Shown here: positions 13,001 through 20,705 of the stretch, piece after piece
Position numbering within the stretch: position 1 is the stretch's first letter
Layout of the letters: every line of letters begins with the position of its first letter
DNA from: Pachyseris speciosa
Lineage: Eukaryota; Cnidaria; Anthozoa; Scleractinia; Pachyseridae
Length of the DNA stretch: 64,000 nt
Reading direction: 5' to 3'
NCBI GenBank assembly: GCA_016490735.1
Contig: JAEMWC010000232.1
Location: forward strand, 155,001-219,000
The notes under the pieces: generated by a model
The model's input: the letters and a program-made list of their open reading frames with translations, nothing else
Databases searched by the model: none
What the model was told of the DNA's origin: nothing
Position numbers and translations under genes: made by a program

Positions 13001-15973
13001 CCTCGCCACTAACTTAGGTGTAGTACTTGTAAATATTATGAAAATGGCAAATAAATAAACTTCATCTCTTTAGGAATTGTTGCTTTCAACCCAAAAACAA
13101 TTTGATGAAAAGACAACAGAACAGTCTGCAAAGGAGAAAGAGTGAGTACTGTCAATATTTGATCGGCCGTTTTTTCCCTGTACTGGAGAAAAGAGATCTC
13201 TGCCATGGGTCGAAACGGTCTGTGTTGAGCATGCGCCGCAGTTTCTTAGCGACCGAACTATCACGTGATGCTTTTAGCACATGATCAAATGACAAACAAT
13301 ACAAGGAGCATGCGTTTTAAAACCTCCGTCCACGACCGTGGACGGCGGCTTAATCAAAGACCGTTTCGACCCATGGGAGAGGGCTCTTTTCTCCCACACG
13401 CTGAATACAAGGAAAAGAGGCCTCTGATAGAAGGGACGCCATTTTTACAACACATGCGATGTTAGGTTTTGGGGATTTCCATAAGACAAAATGGATCTAC
13501 CTTGATTTGATGATCTTCCGTAACTTTTCTTGCAACTCGTTAGGTGGCAGGGCAGCACGAAACCTTGAACTGTTCAGCATAGAGCCTAAAGAGTACAATA
13601 TTCGTAAGTCAGGTTACTACAACTACTGCCTTTATAAAAAAGAACAAACTTACTTCAACCATTTTTTTCGTCGTCGCCTCGTTTTTGCCGAGGAAACTAT
13701 GACAAGTTTTGGTCGTGAAAATATTACATCGGAAGCGATAAGAGCAATCCAGAACCATGTGCGGTGGAACTGTGTTTTTAGAGACCAAGTCATAACAAGA
13801 ATGGTTTGTGTGTGGAGTTTCAACCGAACTGTGGTGTTTCAGTTTCAGTTTTCAGTTTCAGGAAATCAAGACATTTACGGTCACCTTTACGCGCGATGTA
13901 AAGCCTTTCTTTCTCATCTGATAAGGCCTTGTATTGACTGGTCATGTCCGTAATATCGATGACGTAAAGGGTTTAAAAAAATGGGGGTTTCGTCACCAGT
14001 ATAAACTGGCTTCCTCAAGTGGGATTATGACCTAAGATGGCGCTTCTCATCATGAAATACACTGTAATTATGTATTTCAGCTTCACCATGCAGTACACAA
14101 GATGACCAAAATCAGTTTGGCGGTTTCGGCCGAGCACCACTCCCCACTGCTCACATGATGCAGACATATTTCATTTCCGACTAATTCGTAGCCATTCAAA
14201 CGCCAGAAACTCCACACCCAAATGCCACAAAATTAACCGTTTACGGGCGTGTTCTTGTTGACTTTATAACTAGTTTGTTTATGTTTTTTTTTTTTTAACA
14301 AAATTGTGGGTTGGGTGTGGGTTGTTCTTTATTGGCGTTGGGTTGGGTTAAACAGGCCTAGTAGGGGACATCAGCTCCTATTGTCCATTTAATTGCCATT
14401 GGCAAATCTGTAAATAAATGAATTTACAAATAGATAAATAAGAGCGCTTTTCAATTGAGTATCGTAAAACCAAACCAAAGCAATGGCTCTGACCAATCAC
14501 AACAGACCGAAACAGTGCAATGAGCCAATCAGAATACGAAGCAATTACATGTAGCCGACGCCAAGCGTGGGAAAATGCGTGGGTGCAGGTCACGATTGGT
14601 TTTGGTTTTGCTTCTCATTGGTTGAGAAAGTAGCGCGAGTTTTCCTGGCCAATCACAGAGCGAAGCAATGCAAAACCGACGTAAAACAAGTTTTACTCAC
14701 TTTCAATTAATCACTTTCTGTTCTGTCTCATTCAGGATGACCGAAGTTCTCTCTATCGCCTCTAATGAGCTAAAGAAATTCAAAGAGGTTGTCAACGGTC
14801 TTGATGAGCAGGGGCAGTTAATTCAAGAATTTCTTGGCATGGAACATTTTACCTTCGGTACAGATGCTAAACTAGCAAGGTTTGTAGGGAATTTTGTTGA
14901 TTCTTCCAATTCTTTCAGCTTGTTAGCTTTGAGAGATTTATACAGAGTTTAAATAATTTGAATAAGTATGGAAATATGAAACTGGTTTCCAGACGTAGAA
15001 AACGTCTGGAATGTAGCGGCTGACATGCAGAATTTTCCAATGGAAAGGATTGTTCTTTGCAGTTGTCATGGAATCTTTACTCTATTTTAATTGCTTGTCG
15101 AGAGGGTAAATAGGTACCCAGGAACCATTGGTGAACCTAAAAATGAAAGACCAGCATCCCATCTGGGAAGGGGAGGGGGAACTAGTAATAATCCTAGTCG
15201 TATCATGTTGGGCATAGAGTAGCAGAACTCCAAGTCACTTTATGCTGGGTGTCCTGTGATGGACAAGTATCACCTCCGGAGAAAGGAGTTGTACTCTAAG
15301 TCCCTTCATGCTGGATATCCTGTGGTAGAACTCATCCAGGGCAGTGAGTACGCAGTATTAATACTCCAAGTCATTATATCCTCGGTATTCTGTAATAGAC
15401 TACAAGTCTTGGAGGCGTGCAGCTCAAGAAGAACTTTGCTGTCTCTTTCCTCCACGGTTCTTCAATTTAGTTTAGTCTGCGTTAGCAGAATAACTGACTT
15501 TGTTCAAACTGATCACTGGAAATTTTCTTACTCCTTCTTGCACGTAAATATTCCATCCAGATCCATCCAAAATTCTGTGCAAACCATGGTGTTTAAGCAA
15601 GTCTGTATTGGCGCGCATCTTCTTATGATTAGGGTATCTAAACCATTTATCATACGCTCTTTGTGCCTCTGTTTAGTCTCCATGCCAAGCAGAAGGGCGT
15701 TTCTGAAGAAATGAAGACTTTGTCAAACAAGATCCAGTTGGAACAAAGAGGTGTGGTCACACTGCGAAAAAGTCTGAACGAAATCGAGGCTCAGATTTCC
15801 GACCTGGACGCCGCCAAGGAAATAGCTAAGCAAGGTAATGTTTAGGTGACAGTTATTATACAAGAGGATCATTGTTCATTTGATTTCATTTCCGCAGTTC
15901 ATGTATGACTTATTTCATATACATCATTCACACTCTTCTCTTTCACGGGAACATATGAACCCACAATTGACCT

Positions 15974-16014
<41 letters not shown>

Positions 16015-19000
16015 ACCGCACCGGTATCGCGATGTCACGGTTACAAACCCTGTTTAAGTCCTGAATTTTTTTCAGGCTTCTTTTCGCAATTGCATAAATT
16101 GCGTTCACAACTGCGAGGATCATTCTTCATTTGATTTGACATATTTCATAGTTGGGACACTTTTGAAAAGCCCTAGTCTGGTCATTTCTGTCTTCCTCTT
16201 CCCCCTTGTCAATATGGTTTGTCGCAATTCTATTAGCAGAATTGAAGCAAAATTGAGAGGGTAACGGGAACACGATGTGTCTCAAGAAATGTGTCTGAGA
16301 CTATTAGGAATAAAGTTTTTTGGCTTGCGTGTGTGTGTGGCAGAAATCTTATACGCCCGTATGCATTGTGCGGAGATCGACCACTGAAGCAACATGGGCA
16401 GTGAGGTCGCCAAACGCGAGCGATAAAGGCAACTCTGCGGAAAATGAAACAATTTCGCAGCGGATTAGCGGAGTAGGACTGATACGTCCTGCAGTTTTAT
16501 TGTTACTAAGAGGAGAATTTGACTCTGATGAGAGTAAATTTCGCGCCGAGAAACACTTACTTAAATCCCGCACCCATCTGTTTGTTTTTAAAACGAAATA
16601 AGTAGTGGCCATACCTTTCAAGTTTCTTTTTCTTTCTTGTTCTTCAAAATGAAATAAACTGCTTTCCTTCCTAGTTCTTAGAGCAAAATTTGCTCTTTAA
16701 ATATGCACGTCGGATGCGTACAGTTTTCAGCTGCGAGTGTAAAAACGTGCCTTTGTGACATAGCAAAGGGGAGAAACGCGCGCGCAAAAATCAGCCAATC
16801 AGATAAGTTTGGAGCTGACGTGATGCAAGCCCGCGCAGTGGTTTGAATTTGCGCGCGCCCGCGTTATTCATGTGAAATGCAGAGACTCAACAACACTTCC
16901 TATCGTGCTGCTCTTAGGTCACTTCCGCCAAGAGTACTCCGGAAACTTTATTCCACTTATTCTCTCATTCCTAAACCGGAATAAGAATCAGCAGAAAAGT
17001 CCCAGTGGAATGCACCGTAAGTGAATGATTCGCGTGTATAGAGCAGTTTTCAATTGAGTGTCGTAAAACCAAAATCAAAGCAATTACTCCAGCCAATCAC
17101 AACAGACCGAAACAGTGCAATGAGCCAATCAGAATTTGAAGTATCTTCAAGTAACCGGCGCAAAGCGCGGGAAAATGCGAGCGCTTAAGTCACGATTGGG
17201 ATTGGTTTTGCTTCTCATTGGTTGAGAAAGTGGCGCGAGTTTTGCTGGCCAATCACAGAGCGACGCAATGCAAAACCAAAGCAAAAGCAATTTACTTTCG
17301 ACACTCAATTGAAAACTGCTCTATACACGTTGTCTTGAGCTTCGTTTTTCACTTCCTTTAGAAAGGAATTTCAAGGAAGCTAAGCGGTTAAAGGAGGAAA
17401 AAGAATCGTTGACTCAAGAGGGAGTTGAAAGCCAAGGGAAACTCGAGTCTTTGCTTAAAGAAATCACCGAAGAGAAGAAGTTGCTGGAGAACGCAGAGCA
17501 TGAAAGTAACGACTTGGATTCAGAAATCAGGGAACAGGAGCGTTTGACTGGTAAATCTTTTCCTTTTCATTCTTATTTTGACACATTCTTGTGTTTCTCA
17601 GTGGCTTTAGTTTATGTCAAGCAGTCGTTTGGATGGGTGGGGGTTAGTGTAGTATCCCAACTTCGTGTTTCTTAAACCAGAGTATAGGCTAATTTAGCAA
17701 CAGATTGGGAACGCCATTTGAGGACGCGAGAGCGCGTGGAAAGGACTGAACTCGACTTCCGGTGCTCAATTTGCTGCTCTGCCATTGGTCCCCGTTGTCT
17801 TTGCTAAGTCAGCCTTAATGTTTTGTCCGTGCGGACCACTTGTTCGACCTAACTCACTTTACAACGTCGTCATAGTGTATATGGCGTGAATCGCAGTATA
17901 CCATATCTCTTCAAGAGACTCTTTACTTGGATACAGACAGACGTGCATAATCTTTTTTTTTTCAGCTATAGTCACTGTGGAGAAGGCCTCTCTCATGATG
18001 CAAGCACTCCAGGAACAAATTAGCAGGTACCTAATGCGAACTGCTATTGGTGTTTTAGATTTCAGTTCAGAAGCCACAAAAAAGAAGTAAAACACAGTTC
18101 TTCTGGTGCAAACAAGGAGTTACAAAAGGTCTCCCGCAACAGTAGATCTATATGTAATGTTTAATGAATGAGCAGGAGTGTTGTAAATTTTTAGGACTTG
18201 ATAAAACACGAATTGCGAATTCGTTTAATTTAAAAAAGCCACGAGGTTTAACATACTTATGTTGGTTTTCATGTTTGTGTGGGATGCCACAGGTCTCCCA
18301 CACTAATGGCTGCAAAGTTTGCAATGCATTGTGGACAGTGTATACCACACATGTACCCTTTAGGTACCTATTTTTTGAAGAAACCGATGAGGGGAATCTT
18401 CTAGTATATCATAACTTGAAAGGGGGAAATACTTAACGTTACGGAATGTAGGGCCTCCAGTGAAATGAGCTTGGTTATTTTTTTACAGAATTCCTGATGA
18501 CAGTCTCGTGAAGGCGTTACTGGAAACTGAAGCCAATACTTGCAAAGTGAGTGGTTGATGTGCGGTGTAGTTAATACACAAAGCTCTCTGTTCCAATTAA
18601 ACGAAAAAAAACCTTTAGCATCTAGGATCTATGCGGACGAAAAAGCAGACGAACATGCGCACGAATCCAGAGATGGATGTAATTACCTTCTGGTCAGTAG
18701 CTTGATCTTATTCAAAGCTTACGTTTTGTCTTAGAATCTCATATCAGACTTGTCTAAAAGGCACGATATTCCAAAGCCAGATGTGGACCACAAACAAGGC
18801 GGAATTCAAGTAAAAGCCAAGGTATGTAAGAAGACGGTAGCCTGATCGTCTAGCCCCGTTCGCTCACGTTACTATTAGCCTAATTTAGCAAGAGGACGCG
18901 AAAGCGCGCGGAAAGGACTGAACACGACTTCCGGTGCTCAATTTGCTGCTCTGCCATTGGTGAAATCGGTTTATAGATCTGCGCGCGCCGTTGTCAAGAA

Positions 19001-20123
19001 ATCCCCGTTGTCGTTGCTAAATCACTCTAATTTGCTCTTCCGGAACGTTAACAATACTTAACACATCCTTTCTTTCCGTTTTGGGCCCAGGTGAGGCGGA
19101 GAGGCGAACAAGGTGTTTTTAATTGTGCAAAATGATTTCGTTTCCGTGTCATAGGAAACCGCAGAAGACGAGGATGTTGAAGAAATGTCAAAGAATTGCG
19201 CCGAGTTGTTGGACCAACTGAATGAACTGGAGGGAAGGCTGGAAGCTGTGGTGGAGGTGGAGGATTTTGATGAAGCTGATATCCTTTCGATAATAAACGG
19301 TTAGCTTTTACTGGTAAAAAGCTCCCTATAAGCAATACCCAAATAACAAGTTTCAGCCCAAAATTTTACTGTAAATGTAACAAAAAAATGTAAATGGTTT
19401 GTTTATAGTGGAAATGCACTTAGCTGCTCTAGCTAGTTCACAGGCATCCCACTTAAATAACTTGAAATAAATAATTCAAATAAACATAACAGGGTTAAGA
19501 AATCCAACTGGTGGGAGGCAAACCAGTTGGCTATTTACAAGCGGGACTTCCGCATTACAGGTCCAGCGCCCTAACCGCTTGGCCACGCTGCCTATTTTTG
19601 TTCACGTTAGCCATCAGGTGCAGACAATCGAAGGAACGAGTCTTTTTTTCTTTCGCTATAAAAACCACCCACCTCGGTGAAAAAGATCACTTTTCTAACA
19701 CTTGCCTCTTGCTATACTAACGCTTTAGAGAACTCATTGAGAGCATTTTTAAAGTTTATAATGACGAATGTCAAGCATGTTTTTAATGGAGGAAAATCGA
19801 GTTTGTTTTGTTTTCCCCGGGAAGAACTCTCTAGTACCACAACATTGAAGAACGACAACTCATTGAATGTATTGGGCGATCTTGCACCGTTTGCAACCAG
19901 GGACGATGTATTCGGAGATACTGGTCAACATTATATATTCGTGAAGAATGAAATATCACAACTCCAGTGTGACATACTTATTATTGCAGTTCGAACTGTT
20001 GATTTAACTTGGGTGCAATTAATTCGACTTAAATTCCTTGACATATCCTCAGATAGACTACAGCAAGAAATAACCGAGCTTAAAGAGAAGATAGAGCAGA
20101 GAAAGGCAGTGTTAGCCTTTTAA
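4081..20123 (+). CDS. Coiled-coil protein with three UVR-like motifs (17 exons, 970 aa)
   Basis: Exons: 4081-4173, 5419-5599, 7166-7313, 7594-7673, 8316-9018, 10081-10312, 10756-11082, 11599-11787, 13074-13141, 14736-14879, 15677-15834, 17362-17550, 17966-18026, 18489-18546, 18735-18821, 19155-19278, 20053-20123. Every junction keeps one frame; the total is 2,913 nt including the stop. Residues 1-31 are Ser/Arg/Lys-rich (start MSFYSRSRKPKTP). Residues 32-400 are acidic and probably disordered. From about 402 to the end the protein is heptad-like coiled coil. UVR-like hairpins, centred on Asp/Asn-[Tyr/Phe]-[Asp/Lys]-x-Ala, lie near residues 426-462 (ALANDNYDLAETINNRM), 766-792 (AKQERNFKEAKRLKEE) and 924-965 (VEVEDFDEADRLQQEI). 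No signal peptide, membrane segment or catalytic motif is visible. UVR hairpins mediate protein-protein contacts in bacterial UvrB/UvrC and Clp-family proteins, so a scaffold role is possible. I do not recognise the family. The start is the first ATG in frame with the rest. It follows a short uORF, and exon 1 ends in a good GTGAGT donor. Confidence 0.85.
6019..6248. mobile_element. Foldback MITE in intron 2
   Basis: About 67-bp imperfect inverted arms: ttagggctgtttatatgaga... at 6019 pairs with ...tctctcgtatagatggccctaa ending at 6248; both arms carry gagtaagc/gcttactc and cgcgtctta/taagacgcg. No coding capacity. Confidence 0.75.
6621..7056 (+). mobile_element. tRNA-derived SINE (family A), copy 1, interrupted
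   Basis: The tRNA-like head has A-box gctgagttggttagagca and B-box aggtttaaacccc; the body includes ttttttcaggcttctttt and ends ctgcgaggatcattcttc. It is split at 6743-6978 by a foldback element. Other copies: 15942-16136, 35531-35690, 37849-37995. Confidence 0.8.
6743..6978. mobile_element. Foldback MITE inserted into the SINE
   Basis: Termini ggcccggttgttcgaaagcc and ggctttcgaacaacccggcc are inverse copies. CCTG at 6739-6742 and 6979-6982 is duplicated around it. Removing it restores the SINE sequence seen at 16057. Confidence 0.85.
7383..7525. repeat. CAT/ATC-rich microsatellite in intron 3
   Basis: Imperfect (CAT)n with CAG and CGT variants. It produces spurious poly-His and poly-Met ORFs on both strands. 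Confidence 0.9.
8316..9018 (+). other. Exon 5 of the coiled-coil gene: acidic, Ser/Thr-rich segment
   Basis: This is the largest exon of the gene (703 nt, residues about 168-402). It is rich in Ser, Asp, Glu, Leu and Gln, without heptads or a recognisable fold, and contains many possible CK2-type sites (S/T-x-x-D/E), for example SSSEENL and DAQDSDLESA. It enters after a single G from exon 4 (G|GT gives Gly) and leaves with AG (AG|T gives Ser at 10081). Probably a disordered linker between the basic N terminus and the coiled-coil body. Confidence 0.7.
9838..10032. mobile_element. MITE with acagtgaa/ttcactgt ends
   Basis: Starts tacagtgaactactt and ends agagaattcactgta. The interior carries repeated cggacaccy/gcagacacc units. 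It lies in intron 5, about 50 bp before exon 6. Confidence 0.6.
10081..11787 (+). other. Exons 6-8: UVR-like hairpin followed by a long coiled coil
   Basis: Exons 10081-10312, 10756-11082 and 11599-11787 encode residues about 402-651, almost all Glu/Lys/Gln/Leu heptads. The first UVR-like hairpin is in exon 6: two helices around ALANDNYDLAETINNRM, flanked by charged helices. Exons 7 and 8 are in phase 0 at both ends (109 and 63 codons), so either could be skipped without a frameshift. The phase is directly visible; skipping itself is not shown. Confidence 0.7.
12348..12629. mobile_element. CAATTGAGTGTCG-type MITE
   Basis: Left end gagtggaatttaattgagtgtcg (degraded), right end cgacactcaattgaaaaatgctct. 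The interior has five or more ATTGG/CCAAT motifs. Confidence 0.85.
12664..13060 (+). mobile_element. LINE 3' end (C-terminal ORF2 fragment)
   Basis: 12673-12906 encodes a typical LINE ORF2 C terminus: SQIHNYGTRTAG, then FQGPMIWNSLPTSI, then FKNKILEFL, followed by a 3' UTR ending in aaataaataaa. The 5' part is missing. It ends about 13 bp before exon 9 of the coiled-coil gene. Confidence 0.7.
13175..13405. mobile_element. Foldback element in intron 9
   Basis: gagaaaagagatctctgcc...gggtcgaaacggtct near 13180-13220 pairs with agaccgtttcgacccatggg...cttttctc at 13361-13402. No coding capacity is needed to explain it. The 164-codon ORF just downstream (13459-13953) is unrecognised. Confidence 0.65.
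14442..14710. mobile_element. CAATTGAGTGTCG-type MITE
   Basis: Left end gagcgcttttcaattgagta; the right end is degraded (tttcaatt). It finishes about 26 bp before exon 10, so the branch region of that intron abuts the element. Confidence 0.8.
15942..16136 (+). mobile_element. tRNA-derived SINE (family A), copy 2
   Basis: Head tagctcagttggttagagca (A-box), degraded B-box ggttacaaaccct, then gaatttttttcaggc and ctgcgaggatcattcttc. Uninterrupted, so it serves as the reference for copy 1. Confidence 0.85.
16725..16865. repeat. Dispersed GC-rich repeat (gtgacatarcaaagg family)
   Basis: Shares ctttgtgacatagcaaagg, cgcgcgcaa, cagccaatca and gatg-aagc with copies at 40835-40975, 42085-42250 and 45790-45940. 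Each copy has a short ctttgt...acaaag inverted repeat and a CCAAT box. Confidence 0.65.
17041..17321. mobile_element. CAATTGAGTGTCG-type MITE, most intact copy
   Basis: gagcagttttcaattgagtg at 17041 is mirrored by cactcaattgaaaactgctc at 17302-17321. Flanking TA on both sides suggests a TA target duplication. It lies in the intron just before exon 12. Confidence 0.9.
17684..17850. repeat. Dispersed repeat, copy 1 (aggactgaac...ttccggtgctc)
   Basis: Shares gcctaatttagcaa, gaggacgcg, ggaaaggactgaac, gacttccggtgctcaattt and ccgttgtc with 18873-19030 in the same orientation. Confidence 0.7.
18873..19030. repeat. Dispersed repeat, copy 2
   Basis: Direct copy of 17684-17850 with extra sequence in the second half (gatctgcgcgcgccgttgtc). 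It lies in the intron before exon 16. Confidence 0.7.
19279..20052 (+). other. U12-type (minor spliceosome) AT-AG intron
   Basis: Exon 16 ends GAAGCTG at 19278 and the intron opens ATATCCTTTC, a full match to the U12 AT-type 5' splice site. TTCCTTGAC at 20034-20042 matches the U12 branch-point consensus TTCCTTRAY, and its branch A (20041) lies 11 nt before the terminal AG at 20051-20052, the tight spacing U12 introns require. No usable GT donor fits. Removing this intron joins G|AT (Asp) in frame and rebuilds the third UVR-like motif (EDFDEA|DRLQQEITELKEKI). Without splicing the frame meets TAG about 7 codons later (DILSIING, stop). The 774-nt intron also holds a SINE in reverse orientation. 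Confidence 0.9.
19385..19610 (-). mobile_element. tRNA-derived SINE (family C) inside the U12 intron
   Basis: On the - strand, aggcagcgtggccaagcggt begins a Leu/Ser-like tRNA head (ggttagggcgctggacc), followed by a short inverted repeat aactggtttgcc...accagtt and an A/T-rich body. The tRNA fold is incomplete, so it is not a tRNA gene. Confidence 0.75.
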
Positions 20124-20353
20124 GCTGGGTCTGACGAAAGTTACCTTATGGCGATGAAATTGGCTGATTGATACACTAAGCCCATAGTTCTATCCAATGT
20201 TTCTATCCATTTGCAGTGGTTTCAATGAGCACCGACGTCCGACGAAAAACGTCGGCTACTTTTTCCCTAAATTGAAGTAATTAAAGAACGATTCTTCATT
20301 TTTTTCTTTAATACCGTCGCCTACTCTACTCCAACTCGCTGCCTACTTCAAAT

Positions 20354-20359
20354 TTTATT
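20354..20359 (-). terminator. Candidate poly(A) signal of the spectrin gene
   Basis: TTTATT on the + strand reads AATAAA on the - strand, about 300 nt beyond the spectrin stop (20661-20663). Another AATAAA at 20661-20656 overlaps the stop codon itself and is probably too close to be the main signal. Confidence 0.45.
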
Positions 20360-20565
20360 GAAACCCCTGCATTTGACGTCAAATTGCAAAAATACACTGT
20401 TACGAAGAAAAATCTTTTTTAATGGTTCACACTTTCTTTGGCTACTGGTACAAAAATATTCTATGCATTTAAATAGTAAAAACTCTACTTTTAAATAGCT
20501 ATGTACAGTCCATTTGGCTAATATATTACAATTTTGGTTAAGAGAAGTATTAAAAAGGAATTTCA

Positions 20566-20571
20566 AAATAA
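20566..20571 (+). terminator. Candidate poly(A) signal of the coiled-coil gene
   Basis: AATAAA about 440 nt after the stop at 20121-20123, in an A/T-rich stretch. No other canonical signal was noticed between the stop and this point. If used, this transcript would overlap the 3' UTR of the oppositely transcribed spectrin gene. Confidence 0.45.
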
Positions 20572-20660
20572 AAATGTTCTCACCATCTATGTGCAGTGAT
20601 GTTAAAACCAGTACTACTTGACCTAATTGAATAGTTCGACTATAATTTAACCCTATTTAT

Positions 20661-20705
20661 TCACTTTTTCTTCTTAAAAATATTTCCCAAAACACCTTTC
20701 TTCTT
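20661..20705 (-). other. Lysine-rich C-terminal tail of spectrin
   Basis: The last residues are KKKGVLGNIFKKKK. Two lysine clusters flank Val-Leu-Gly-Asn-Ile-Phe, a small amphipathic basic patch of the kind that binds acidic lipids. It may cooperate with the PH domain; a nuclear localisation signal is an alternative reading. Confidence 0.6.

Noticed and set aside
13459..13953. 164-codon + strand ORF
   Set aside because: No recognisable motif, lies between a foldback element and a MITE inside an intron, and does not fit the splice phase of the host gene. Possibly transposon-derived, but I cannot support a call.
16320..16601. 93-codon ORF and its 90-codon antisense partner
   Set aside because: Intronic, no family features; neither has a splice or repeat-element context that supports coding.
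19279..19305. Reading through exon 16 to the TAG as the true C terminus
   Set aside because: This would truncate the UVR-like hairpin, while an ideal U12 donor, branch point and in-phase final exon are present.
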